Shown in pieces: positions 1 through 8,009 of a stretch of DNA of 32,063 nucleotides; within the stretch, counting starts at the first letter, position 1, and each line of letters opens with the position of its first letter. The notes below the pieces were generated by a model. It had not been told where the DNA came from, searched no databases, and worked only from the letters and a program-made list of their open reading frames with translations. Origin of the DNA: JAWLFY01 sp964462125 (GTDB taxonomy: Bacteria; Planctomycetota; Planctomycetia; Pirellulales; Pirellulaceae); assembly GCA_964462125.1 (NCBI GenBank), contig CAYWXT010000030.1, positions 1 to 32,063 on the forward strand, read 5' to 3'. The translations under genes were made by a program, and so were the position numbers.

Positions 1-1
1 C

Positions 2-2464
2 GGGATCGCCCTCGTATCGATGCTCCTGGCAACGGTCAGCCGCGGCGACGAGCCGGCCCCGCAGCCGGCCGACGCCGGGTCGGAACAAGCCTCGGCGGAA
101 TCGATCCGGCACTTTGAACAACACATCCGCCCGGTCTTGGTGGACAAATGCGTCAAATGCCACGGGGAGGAGGATCCGGAGGGGAATCTGCGGCTCGACT
201 CGATCGAGTCAATCTTCGAGGGAGGCGATTCCGGGCCTGGTGTCGTTCCGTTCGACCAAGATGGAAGCCTGATCCTCGAGGCAATTCGTTACGAAAGCTT
301 CGAGATGCCACCCAGCGGGCCGTTGTCCGACGAACAGATCCAACACTTCGAACAGTGGGTTGACGCCGGGGCGGTTTGGCCGCAACGTTCCCAGCCGCTT
401 CGGGAGGAATCGGGGGGGATCAGCGAGGAGGATCGCCAATGGTGGGCGCTGAAGCCACTGGTGAAACCGCAGCCTCCGGCATTGTCCGATGATACCTGGT
501 CGCGGACTCCGATCGATCACTTCGTCTATCGTTCCCTGGCCGATGAAGGTTTGACGCCGGCTCCACCAGCGGATCGTCGAACGCTGGTGCGACGGCTCTA
601 CTTCGACCTGCTCGGCGTGCCGCCAACACCTGAAGAGACCGAGTCGTTTCTGCAAGACCGGTCGGAGGATGCTTGGGAGCGGCTCGTCGAGCGACTGTTG
701 GAGGACCAGCGTTATGGTGAGCACTGGGCCCGTATCTGGCTCGATCTGGTCCGCTATGCCGAGTCCGACGGCTGGAACCAGGACGCGTACCGTCCCGATA
801 TCTGGCGATACCGCGATTACGTCGTGCGGTCGTTCAATGACGACAAGCCGTACCCCGACTTCGTTCGCGAACAGTTAGCCGGCGACGAGATCGGGGAGGA
901 CAATCCCGATCATTTGGCCGCCGCCGGTTTCCTGCGACTGGGGATTTACGAATACAACCAGCGGGATGCTCGCGGGCATTGGAACGACATCATGAACGAG
1001 ATGACCGATGTCGTCGGCGACGTCTTTTTGGGCATGGGGATGGCCTGCGCCCGCTGCCACGACCACAAGTTCGACCCGATTTTGCAGGAGGACTACTTTC
1101 GCCTGCGGGCCTTCTTTGAACCGGTCGTTTGGCGCGACGATCTGCTGTATGCCACGGAGGCAGAGAAGGACGAACATGCCCGGCAACGGGCGGACTGGGA
1201 AGAGGCAACCGAAGAGATTCGGCAAGAGATCGACGACCTGCTTGAACCCTATTACGACCGCAAGTGGAAGTCGACCGTCGCCAAGTTCCCGCTCGATATC
1301 CAGGACTGCTTCCACACACCGGAGCAGGAGCGGACGTCACGGCAACACCAAATGGCCTACCTGGTCTCACGCCAGTTTTGGGAGGAGGGTGGCGGTCCGC
1401 TGAAGGGGATGTCCAAGGAGGACAAAGAACGTCACGAGCAATTGAAGGCGGAGTTGGCGGAGTTTGACGACATCAAACCCGAGCCGCTCCCCGAAGTCAT
1501 GACGGTTACCGATTTTGATGGGAAGCTCTCGCCGACAGTGATCCCGGAGGATCCGGACAAGTCACCGGTGGCGCCAGGATTCCTTGCCGCCATGAGCCCC
1601 CCTGGCGAAGCCTCGGCGATCCGGCTCCCCGAACTCGACGACTCCTCCGGCCGCCGGACTGCCCTGGCCGAATGGATCGGACGGAAGGACAACCCGCTGA
1701 CCATGCGGGTCATCGTGAACCGTCTCTGGCAACAACACTTCGGCCGCGGACTGGTGGCAACCCCAAACGACTTTGGCCGTGAGGGCCAACGGCCAACCCA
1801 CCCGGAGTTGCTCGATTGGCTGACGACGACCTTTGTTGAACAGGGGGCGAGTTTCAAAAAGCTGCATAAACAAATCCTGATGTCCGCGACCTGGAGACAG
1901 TCGGCGCAACACCCCGACGCGGAGCAACAGGAGCTGATCGACCCGGCCGAGGAGCTGTTGTGGCGAGCCCCCATCCGGCGACTGCGAGCCGAGCAGATTC
2001 GCAATGCCATGCTCCGCTGCAGCGGTGAGCTGCGCGATCGGGTCGGTGGCCCGAGTGTCGACGCCCAGGAACCGCGGCGCGGGCTGTACGTCAAATCCTA
2101 CCGCAACACGCCCGAGGAATTCCTGCATGCCTTCGACATCGCCGACGGGTTGAACAGCACCGCGGAGCGGCCGAGCACGACAACCCCGACGCAAGCCCTG
2201 TTGTTGATCAATGGCGACTACGCCTTGAGCCGTGCGGCGGTCACCGCCGATCGACTGCTGCAGCAGTCAGACAATGTCGACGCGACCTTGGACCAGGCGT
2301 TTCAGCGGGTGTGGGGCCGCTTGCCGACCACGGAAGAACGCGACGCCGCCCACCAGTTTCTCGGTCACGACGGCGCAGCGCCGGCCGAAGAGGTCAAGCA
2401 TGACAAGCTGGTCGACCTCTGCCACGTGCTGTTCAATTCCAACGAGTTCCTTTACCTGGACTGA
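2..2464 (+). CDS. PSD1 and planctomycete cytochrome C domain protein (partial at N-terminus)
   Basis: Secreted or periplasmic planctomycete-specific cytochrome-like protein. The reading frame is open to the window edge (residues GIALVS precede the first ATG at 20), so the true start and part of the signal peptide probably lie upstream. Counting from the ATG at 20, a planctomycete cytochrome domain carries a CVKCH heme motif at about residues 44-48. DUF1549 follows, with GEHWARIWLDLVRYAESDGW, and a second CxxCH (CARCHDHKFDP) lies within it near residue 346. DUF1553 is C-terminal, with RTALAEWIGRKDNPLTMRVI and NRLWQQHFGRGL. It ends 3 bases before the DUF1501 gene at 2468, the usual partner of this family. 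The exact biochemical role is not established; these pairs often occur near polysaccharide and sulfatase loci, but none is visible here. Confidence 0.93.
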   Translation, partial: GIALVSMLLATVSRGDEPAPQPADAGSEQASAESIRHFEQHIRPVLVDKCVKCHGEEDPEGNLRLDSIESIFEGGDSGPGVVPFDQDGSLILEAIRYESFEMPPSGPLSDEQIQHFEQWVDAGAVWPQRSQPLREESGGISEEDRQWWALKPLVKPQPPALSDDTWSRTPIDHFVYRSLADEGLTPAPPADRRTLVRRLYFDLLGVPPTPEETESFLQDRSEDAWERLVERLLEDQRYGEHWARIWLDLVRYAESDGWNQDAYRPDIWRYRDYVVRSFNDDKPYPDFVREQLAGDEIGEDNPDHLAAAGFLRLGIYEYNQRDARGHWNDIMNEMTDVVGDVFLGMGMACARCHDHKFDPILQEDYFRLRAFFEPVVWRDDLLYATEAEKDEHARQRADWEEATEEIRQEIDDLLEPYYDRKWKSTVAKFPLDIQDCFHTPEQERTSRQHQMAYLVSRQFWEEGGGPLKGMSKEDKERHEQLKAELAEFDDIKPEPLPEVMTVTDFDGKLSPTVIPEDPDKSPVAPGFLAAMSPPGEASAIRLPELDDSSGRRTALAEWIGRKDNPLTMRVIVNRLWQQHFGRGLVATPNDFGREGQRPTHPELLDWLTTTFVEQGASFKKLHKQILMSATWRQSAQHPDAEQQELIDPAEELLWRAPIRRLRAEQIRNAMLRCSGELRDRVGGPSVDAQEPRRGLYVKSYRNTPEEFLHAFDIADGLNSTAERPSTTTPTQALLLINGDYALSRAAVTADRLLQQSDNVDATLDQAFQRVWGRLPTTEERDAAHQFLGHDGAAPAEEVKHDKLVDLCHVLFNSNEFLYLD

Positions 2465-2467
2465 CGC

Positions 2468-3904
2468 ATGACCCCGACAACGGTCCACCCCGACCCACCG
2501 CGCCGCCGATGGGACGCCTTTTCACGCCGCGCGATGCTTGAACGAAGCGGCTGTGGTTTCGGCGCCGTCGCCCTGAATTGGTTGCTTGCCGGCCAGAGCC
2601 CTGCCGGGGACGGCACCCGCGGACCTCACCACCGACCGCATGCCAAAAGCGTGATCTGGCTATTCATGGAAGGGGGGCCGAGCCATCTCGACCTGCTCGA
2701 TCCCAAGCCTGCGTTGAACCAGTTGGCCGGTGAGCCGCTCCCGGAGAGCTTCGACGAACCGATCACCGCCATGGGCGAGAAGGGCTCGCCGCTGCTGGCC
2801 GCCCCGCGAACTTGGAAGCAACATGGCCAAAGCGGGCTGTGGGCTTCCGAATGGATTCCCAACATCGCCGAATGCCTGGACGACATCGCCGTCATTCGCT
2901 CGTGCTGGACCAACGGCATCAACCATGCCGGCGGGGTCTGCCAGATGAACACCTGCATCAACGTCGCCGGCCGACCCGCCCTCGGGGCTTGGGTCGACTA
3001 CGGTTTGGGCAGCGAAAACGAGAATCTGCCGTCGTTCGTCGTGATGTGCGACAACAAGGGTCGACCGGTCAACGGCACGCGGAACTGGGGCAGCGGTTTC
3101 ATGCCGGCGACGCACCAGGGCGTGCGGATCGACGGCACGTCGGAGGAACCGATCTCGAACCTGCACCTGCCCGCCGACTACAGTGGCGAGCGTCAACAGC
3201 AAAAGTTGGCGCTGCTTCAGGAGTTCAACCACGCACATGCAGCGCCCCGGGCCCACCAGTCGGAATTGGAGGCTCGCATTCGCAGCTACGAACTCGCATT
3301 CCGAATGCAGGCCGAGGCCCCCGAGGCGGTCGATCTGGCCCAGGAAACCGAAGAGACCAAACAACTCTACGGGCTGGACCAGAAGGAAACCGAACCGTTC
3401 GGACGCAATTGTCTCCTCGCGCGACGGTTGGTCGAACGCGGTGTCCGCTTTGTCCAACTCTACAGCGGGACCGGGAGTAAATGGGACTCCCATTCAGCGA
3501 TCGAAAAGAATCACTCGCGGCTCTGCGCTTCGATGGACCGTCCCGTCGCGGCGCTGCTCAAAGACCTCAAACGTCGCGGCTTGCTCGAGGACACCCTCGT
3601 GGTTTGGGGGGGCGAATTCGGCCGGACACCGATGAGTGAGAAAGGGGATGGTCGTGACCACAACCCCACCGGTTTCACCATCTGGATGGCCGGGGGCGGT
3701 GTGCAAGGTGGCCAAGTGATCGGCGGCACCGATGAACTCGGCCTGTACGCCGTGGAGGACAAAATGCATGTCCATGACATCCACGCCTCGATCCTCGGTC
3801 TCCTGGGGCTGAACAACATGCAGCTCACCTACGACCACCGAGGCCGCCCCGAACGGCCCACGATCAATGAAGGTCGCTTCAACAAGAAACTGATCGGGGC
3901 TTGA
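2468..3904 (+). CDS. DUF1501 domain-containing protein (sulfatase-like fold)
   Basis: 478-residue DUF1501 protein, normal length for the family. The N-terminus has a twin-arginine-like leader (SRRAMLERSGCGFGAVALNW), suggesting Tat export. Family hallmarks are visible: AKSVIWLFMEGGPSHLDLLDPKP near residue 60, NHAGGVCQMNT, GRNCLLARRLVERGVRFVQL, DTLVVWGGEFGRTP and GDGRDHNP near the C-terminal third. DUF1501 proteins have an alkaline phosphatase/sulfatase-like fold; the substrate is unknown. It lies 3 bases after the PSD1 gene and is almost certainly cotranscribed with it. A GC hairpin begins at its stop codon and separates it from convergent aroB. Confidence 0.93.
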   Translation: MTPTTVHPDPPRRRWDAFSRRAMLERSGCGFGAVALNWLLAGQSPAGDGTRGPHHRPHAKSVIWLFMEGGPSHLDLLDPKPALNQLAGEPLPESFDEPITAMGEKGSPLLAAPRTWKQHGQSGLWASEWIPNIAECLDDIAVIRSCWTNGINHAGGVCQMNTCINVAGRPALGAWVDYGLGSENENLPSFVVMCDNKGRPVNGTRNWGSGFMPATHQGVRIDGTSEEPISNLHLPADYSGERQQQKLALLQEFNHAHAAPRAHQSELEARIRSYELAFRMQAEAPEAVDLAQETEETKQLYGLDQKETEPFGRNCLLARRLVERGVRFVQLYSGTGSKWDSHSAIEKNHSRLCASMDRPVAALLKDLKRRGLLEDTLVVWGGEFGRTPMSEKGDGRDHNPTGFTIWMAGGGVQGGQVIGGTDELGLYAVEDKMHVHDIHASILGLLGLNNMQLTYDHRGRPERPTINEGRFNKKLIGA

Positions 3905-3926
3905 TCCGGCTCGGCGAGCCAGATGT
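3904..3926. repeat. REP-like hairpin, copy 1, between convergent genes
   Basis: An imperfect inverted repeat, ATCCGGCTC-GGC-GAGCCAGAT, with one mismatch in a 9-bp stem. It starts in the DUF1501 stop codon and lies about 25 bases from the 3' end of aroB, which converges on it. The same core (GGCTCGGCGAGCC) recurs as a perfect hairpin at 5780-5804 and, diverged, inside the secretin gene at 15738-15763. There is no T-tract, so it is not a textbook terminator, but its position fits a bidirectional transcription-end structure or a dispersed REP-type element. Confidence 0.6.
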
Positions 3927-3947
3927 CCTTGTCCACCCAGGCCATTC

Positions 3948-5066
3948 CTACCGCCGGGTATGCTCGATCGCTTGGCGAACCGCCGACTCATCGACCTGAC
4001 CGACGAGTTCGACGTTGCCAATTTCCCGCGGCAGGATGAACCGCAGGTCTCCGTGGGCCGCCTTCTTGTCCCGTCGCATCACCGGAAGCATCTCATCGGC
4101 CGAAGCGGTGGGAAGGGTTACCGGAAGGCGGCATGCCTGCAGCAGTTCGGTTTGTCGCCGCAACACGTCGGCGTCACAGAGCCCGAACGCAATCGCCAAG
4201 CGAGCGGCCATCTGCATCCCAATCGCGACCGCTTCGCCATGCAACAGGGTGCCGTAGCCGGCGGTCGCTTCGATCCCGTGGGCGAAGGTGTGCCCGTAAT
4301 TCAAGATCGCGCGTCTCCCGGTCGTTTCCCGTTCGTCCTCCTCCACCACCCGCGCCTTCGATTCACAACTGCGGCGGATCGCTTGGCGTAGCGCCCCCGG
4401 ATCGCGAGCGAGCAATTCCCCCGCATGCCGCGTGAGCCACTCGAAGAACGCGGCGTCATCGATGACGCCATATTTCACCACCTCCGCCAACCCGCTGCGG
4501 AACTCGCGGTCCGGCAAGGTTGTCAACGTCTCGGTATCGATGATGACCATGGCCGGCTGCCAGAACGCCCCGACCATGTTCTTCGCCCCCGGCAAGTTGA
4601 TCCCCGTTTTGCCCCCCACGCTGCTGTCGACCATGGCCAACAGCGTCGTCGGGACCTGGACGAAGCGGATACCGCGAGCAAAGGTGGCCGCCGCGAATCC
4701 CGCCAAATCCCCCACCACCCCTCCGCCGACGGCAACCACGACGGTGCGGCGGTCCGCCTCCGCCTCGAGCAAAAACTCCCAGAGCCGTGACAGCTGCGTC
4801 ACCGACTTGCTGGTCTCACCCGAGGGAACCGCGATCACACTGGTACGGATTCCCGCCGAGCGAAGTGACGATTCGATCCCGCGAGCACACGGCTCGACCA
4901 CACTCGCATCGGTCACCAGCACGGCGTGGGACAGGTCTCCGGCCACCTCGCACAGAGCTTTGGCGATCGAGTCCAGGCTCCCCGTTCGGATTTCGATCGA
5001 GTAGCTCCGCTCCCCCAGCGGTACCTGCAACGAGGTGGAGTCGGGGGTTTGTGGTTCCGGTACCAT
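3948..5066 (-). CDS. aroB: 3-dehydroquinate synthase
   Basis: Second step of the shikimate pathway: converts DAHP to 3-dehydroquinate in the cytoplasm using NAD and a divalent metal. From the start chosen here the protein is 372 residues, typical for the family. Visible motifs: nucleotide-binding GGGVVGDLAGF (about residues 114-124), PTTLLAMVDSSVGGKTGIN (139-157), SGLAEVVKYGVI (191-202, including a metal-ligand Glu and catalytic Lys), NYGHTFAHGIE (256-266) and LLHGEAVAIGM (about 274-284), the last two giving metal-ligand histidines. The open frame runs much further upstream, but that part is the antisense of the divergent gene and does not resemble the family. ATG at 5066 or 5117 (adding MAAFATKLG...) are the plausible starts; neither has a clear Shine-Dalgarno sequence. 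It converges on the DUF1501 gene and stands alone. Confidence 0.95.
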   Translation of the reverse strand: MVPEPQTPDSTSLQVPLGERSYSIEIRTGSLDSIAKALCEVAGDLSHAVLVTDASVVEPCARGIESSLRSAGIRTSVIAVPSGETSKSVTQLSRLWEFLLEAEADRRTVVVAVGGGVVGDLAGFAAATFARGIRFVQVPTTLLAMVDSSVGGKTGINLPGAKNMVGAFWQPAMVIIDTETLTTLPDREFRSGLAEVVKYGVIDDAAFFEWLTRHAGELLARDPGALRQAIRRSCESKARVVEEDERETTGRRAILNYGHTFAHGIEATAGYGTLLHGEAVAIGMQMAARLAIAFGLCDADVLRRQTELLQACRLPVTLPTASADEMLPVMRRDKKAAHGDLRFILPREIGNVELVGQVDESAVRQAIEHTRR

Positions 5067-5130
5067 GATGGGACTCTGCGGGGGTGCGGGGCCAAGCTTT
5101 GTCGCAAAGGCAGCCATCGTACGGATTTTC

Positions 5131-5140
5131 GAAACGTTTC
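5131..5140. promoter_or_regulatory. Perfect palindrome between divergent genes, operator candidate
   Basis: GAAACGTTTC is a perfect 10-bp palindrome in the short gap between aroB (start 5066 or 5117) and the divergent gene starting at 5160. The core resembles LacI-family operator half-sites meeting at a central CpG. It could regulate either gene. A 10-bp palindrome can arise by chance, so this is only a candidate. Confidence 0.25.
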
Positions 5141-5159
5141 TCCATATCGACAAGTTCCC

Positions 5160-5744
5160 ATGCCCGAACACGCTGACAAGTACAACGACCCCCGCGTGCA
5201 GATCAGCCCACGGCGGTTGATTGCGTTGGGTACCGTGCTGGTCGCGGTCGCCCTTGTCGTGGCGTTGGCGAGCATCTACGCCCGGCGGACGAGCCTGGGG
5301 AAGACGACCACGTTCTTCGGGCCAACCACGATCACAGCGCTGCAGTTGGCCGACCGCGTGGAGCTCCTTCCCGGCCCTGGCCAAAAGTTCGAACCGATTG
5401 ACTTGACCGGCACGCCAGGACTCGGGCACCTGCGACGCGCCCTGCTTGACGACCGGCACTATCGGTGGGAAACGGAAGCCGCACAGCCTGTCTCGGAACG
5501 CTGCGAGGACGCGGAGTCGGTCTGCGTGCGACTCCGGTTCGCCGATCCCGTCGGCCAACGGGTCCCGGTGACGGAACTCGCACTGGAACTTCAGCAGGGT
5601 TGGGTCGGTCTGGCGGGGGTGAACCAGCGCGTCCGTTTCAATCAACGCGTTCAGCCCGCCGTGAAGCATCAGTTGACAATGATCTCCAACGTGACACGCA
5701 AGCGGTACGACCAACGATCAGGGGGCCAGTCCCCCACGCGGTGA
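5160..5744 (+). CDS. Hypothetical membrane-anchored protein
   Basis: About 194 residues, family not recognised. ATG at 5160 follows a short spacer from divergent aroB; a longer open frame upstream overlaps aroB and is not credible. One transmembrane helix lies at residues 20-40 (LIALGTVLVAVALVVALASI) after a short charged N-terminus, followed by an extracytoplasmic domain without recognised motifs; two cysteines sit in SERCEDAESVCVRLRF. The last residues (DQRSGGQSPTR) are encoded by a GC palindrome at 5721-5735 (GGGGG-CCAGT-CCCCC). The natural C-terminus may therefore have been replaced or extended by repeat DNA. Function unknown. Confidence 0.7.
   Translation: MPEHADKYNDPRVQISPRRLIALGTVLVAVALVVALASIYARRTSLGKTTTFFGPTTITALQLADRVELLPGPGQKFEPIDLTGTPGLGHLRRALLDDRHYRWETEAAQPVSERCEDAESVCVRLRFADPVGQRVPVTELALELQQGWVGLAGVNQRVRFNQRVQPAVKHQLTMISNVTRKRYDQRSGGQSPTR
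5721..5735. repeat. G5/C5 hairpin at the 3' end of the hypothetical gene
   Basis: GGGGG-CCAGT-CCCCC forms a 5-bp all-GC stem with a 5-base loop overlapping the last codons of the gene that stops at 5744. Together with the REP-like hairpin 45 bases downstream it makes a compact cluster of palindromes at the gene end. Confidence 0.4.
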
Positions 5745-6071
5745 TGCCCGCGATTAGGGGGGCAGCGCTCTGCTCGGTGACATCCGGCTCGGCGAGCCGG
5801 ATGTACATGCCGAAACCGATGTGGTGGCCGGGTGGGTACAAGAGTGCCCCCAATCCGTTCGTTCCTTAGAGATCGTCAGCGCACGCCCAACTTGGGTTCT
5901 GCGCCGTTAACGGGGGTCCTTTGCCCTCCATCCGGGCTGTTTCGGACGTATCGGCCGCGTTGCCCGGGGCGCGGGGCAAATTCGTGTTTATACTGAGCGT
6001 GTTCAAATCCTCATCCGTGATGACGAGGCCAGCCTTCTGCGGTGGCGGCTCATCTCGCGAAAGGTATCCGC
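5745..6071. other. Intergenic region with repeats, no gene seen
   Basis: No convincing gene. The left part holds the perfect REP-like hairpin at 5780-5804. CCCAACTTGGG at about 5888 is a small palindrome, and TTGCCC...GGGCAA near 5960-5982 can form a weak stem. A TATACT hexamer at 5989-5994 could be the -10 element of the downstream gene, but no matching -35 at normal spacing was found. AAGG about 8-11 bases before 6072 supports that start codon. Confidence 0.4.
5780..5804. repeat. REP-like hairpin, copy 2 (perfect)
   Basis: ACATCCGGCTC (5780-5790) and GAGCCGGATGT (5794-5804) are perfect inverted repeats around a GGC loop, an 11-bp stem. It lies 35 bases after the stop of the hypothetical gene. 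It is the same element as at 3904-3926. No T-run follows. Confidence 0.7.
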
Positions 6072-7661
6072 ATGGCATCGGTCACCGAATCACTTTTGCC
6101 CACCACGGAGACGCCGGGTTCCGAACGTTCGCCGGGGCCTGAACCGGAACACGGCAGCGAGGAGGCGGCCCCCGCAGCCGATCCGAAACGCCATTTTCTC
6201 CTTTTCCAAGCCACTCCGGCCTGGTTGATCAGTACCCTGGTGCATGTCGTGATCCTGTTGCTCTTGGGGCTAGTCACGATTGCCGACCCGAGCCGGGTCG
6301 TGAATGTCCTTTCGGCCAGCAGTAGCCAGGATGACGGCCCGGAGATGGACGAATTTGCGATCGAGCAGGTTGATCCCGGGGATTTACCCGAGATGGAGGA
6401 GCTGACCGAACCGGTGGAGGTGACGGAGGTCTCGGAGGTCGTGGAACCGATGCCGCTGGAGGTGCCGACGGAGGTGGCAACGACTCCGCTGGACATCGCC
6501 GATTTGGCCTCTCAAATGGCTCCGGCCTCGGAGACCCTGCAAACGCTTGCCTCGGTCGAAGCTTCGGGGATGAGTAGCCGCAGCGACGAGATGAAACAGA
6601 AGCTGCTCCGCGACTACGGTGGCAATGCGAGCAGTGAGGCGGCGGTGACCGAAGCATTGAAGTGGCTCTCAAGACACCAGCTTCCCAACGGCGCCTGGAC
6701 CTTCCAGCATCACGTGGTGTGCAAGGGACGCTGCGGCGACCCCGGGCAGCCGAAATACGCCAAGTCGGTCAATGCGGCGACCTCGATGGCGCTGCTGCCT
6801 TTCTTGGGGGCGGGGCAGACGCACTACACCGGTGACTTCAAGGAGGTCGTCCGCCGGGGACTGTTGTTCCTGATCAACCATGGCAAGTCGGGACGCAAGA
6901 ATGGCATGCCGGTGATCGATCTCCGCGATGAAGCCGGAAACATGTATTCCCACGGCCTCGCCGCGATCGCCTTGTGCGAAGCCTATGCGATGACCGAAGA
7001 CCCCGCGCTGGCCGGCCCGGCCCAAGCCGCGGTGAACTACATCGTCTACGCCCAGGGCCGAGATGGGGGCTGGCGGTACAGCCCTCAGCAAGCCGAGGGC
7101 GACACGTCGGTGGTTGGCTGGCAGGTAATGGCGCTCAAGAGCGGTCACATGGGACATTTGGCGATTCCGCCGATCACGATCGAGGGGGCCAAGATGTTCC
7201 TCGACAAGGTCAGCTCCGACGAGGGAGCCATTTACGGTTACAAGACCCCCTCCACCAGCGTTCGCCCCGCCTGCACCGCCATCGGGCTGCTGTGCCGCAT
7301 GTACACCGGATGGGACAAATCCCACCCCGGCATGGTCGCCGGCGTGAAGAACCTCAGCAAAGTCGGCGTGCGGAAGGACGACATGTACTACAACTACTAC
7401 GCCGCCCAGGTTCTGCGGCACTTTGGCGGATCGGATTGGGACGAGTTCAACCAAGAGCTGCGCGATTGGTTGGTGGAGAGCCAGGCCCAGAAAGGCGGCG
7501 CCAAAGGGAGCTGGCACTTTCCCAAAAGCCGCGGTCACCGTGGCCCCAAGGAAGGCGGTCGCTTGGCCAGCACCGCCTTGGCCACCATGATCCTGGAGGT
7601 CTACTACCGGCACATGCCGCTGTATGCCGACAGCGCCGCGGACGACGACTTCCCGCTTTAG
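6072..7661 (+). CDS. Membrane-anchored prenyltransferase/squalene oxidase repeat protein
   Basis: 529 residues from the ATG at 6072, which is preceded by AAGG; an in-frame ATG at 6042 has no ribosome site. A hydrophilic N-terminus (1-45), a transmembrane helix (about 49-71, WLISTLVHVVILLLLGLVTI) and an acidic Pro/Glu-rich linker (about 85-150) are followed by an alpha/alpha-toroid of terpenoid-cyclase-like repeats. Repeat hallmarks are ALKWLSRHQLPNGAW, GLAAIALCEAYAMT, AQGRDGGWRYSP, GYKTPSTSVRPACTAIGLLC and GGRLASTALATMILEVYYRH. The DxDD and QW features of true squalene/hopene cyclases are not clear, and a membrane-tethered architecture is unusual for an enzyme of that pathway. Planctomycetes have many such proteins of unknown role. 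It appears to be a single gene with its own leader. Confidence 0.88.
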   Translation: MASVTESLLPTTETPGSERSPGPEPEHGSEEAAPAADPKRHFLLFQATPAWLISTLVHVVILLLLGLVTIADPSRVVNVLSASSSQDDGPEMDEFAIEQVDPGDLPEMEELTEPVEVTEVSEVVEPMPLEVPTEVATTPLDIADLASQMAPASETLQTLASVEASGMSSRSDEMKQKLLRDYGGNASSEAAVTEALKWLSRHQLPNGAWTFQHHVVCKGRCGDPGQPKYAKSVNAATSMALLPFLGAGQTHYTGDFKEVVRRGLLFLINHGKSGRKNGMPVIDLRDEAGNMYSHGLAAIALCEAYAMTEDPALAGPAQAAVNYIVYAQGRDGGWRYSPQQAEGDTSVVGWQVMALKSGHMGHLAIPPITIEGAKMFLDKVSSDEGAIYGYKTPSTSVRPACTAIGLLCRMYTGWDKSHPGMVAGVKNLSKVGVRKDDMYYNYYAAQVLRHFGGSDWDEFNQELRDWLVESQAQKGGAKGSWHFPKSRGHRGPKEGGRLASTALATMILEVYYRHMPLYADSAADDDFPL

Positions 7662-8009
7662 TGCTTTTGTCCTTTCGTTTTCCGACCCCGCCCAGGCCGC
7701 ACGCCTGAATCGGCGTTGACAACAGAGGGGATCGATTGTTAATCCCACCCCCGTGCTTCGATTGCGGACGATTCATGTCCCGCAAACGAACCCCACCACC
7801 ATCCACTTTGGAAGTTCCATCGTTTACAGACGTTTTGCGGGAAGCGTTTGTCAGCCGACCCGTTCGGCCGGAGTAACCAACGTTCGCTGCGACGGTTTCT
7901 GGGTCAATCGTCTCAATCGAGCGACTCCGCGATGGAACTTTACTGCGCATCGGGACGCCGCTTCGGCGGCGTCCCGATGCCAGGATCCACCCCCGAAGCC
8001 GAGGACCTC
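7662..8009. other. Leader region upstream of the LRR/pepP/accBC cluster
   Basis: No gene is supported here, although the downstream frame stays open leftward. A weak promoter candidate is TTGACA at 7716-7721 with TTAATC 17 bases later (7739-7744). AAGTTCCATCG (7812-7822) and CGATGGAACTT (7930-7940) are a perfect 11-bp inverted repeat about 107 bases apart. Just downstream is the 15-bp UUCG hairpin at 7947-7980, then GAGGA at 8001-8005 before the ATG at 8010. Together these suggest a long structured 5' leader. Confidence 0.45.
7947..7980. promoter_or_regulatory. Perfect 15-bp hairpin with TTCG tetraloop
   Basis: GCATCGGGACGCCGC (7947-7961), loop TTCG, GCGGCGTCCCGATGC (7966-7980). The stem is perfect and closes C(UUCG)G, an exceptionally stable RNA tetraloop. 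No T-tract follows on either strand. It ends 20 bases before the GAGGA ribosome site of the gene starting at 8010, so in the mRNA it would sit immediately upstream of the translation start. It could be an attenuator, an mRNA-stabilising or processing structure, or a dispersed hairpin repeat. Confidence 0.7.

Noticed and set aside
5067..5714. Long N-terminal extension of the aroB frame
   Set aside because: It is antisense to a credible membrane protein gene, has no family similarity, and would make AroB about 590 residues instead of about 370.
3904..5804. Hairpins as textbook intrinsic terminators
   Set aside because: None is followed by a T-tract on either strand.
7848..8009. Upstream extension of the LRR frame
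   Set aside because: It would include the 15-bp hairpin as coding sequence; ATG 8010 has a good GAGGA ribosome site.
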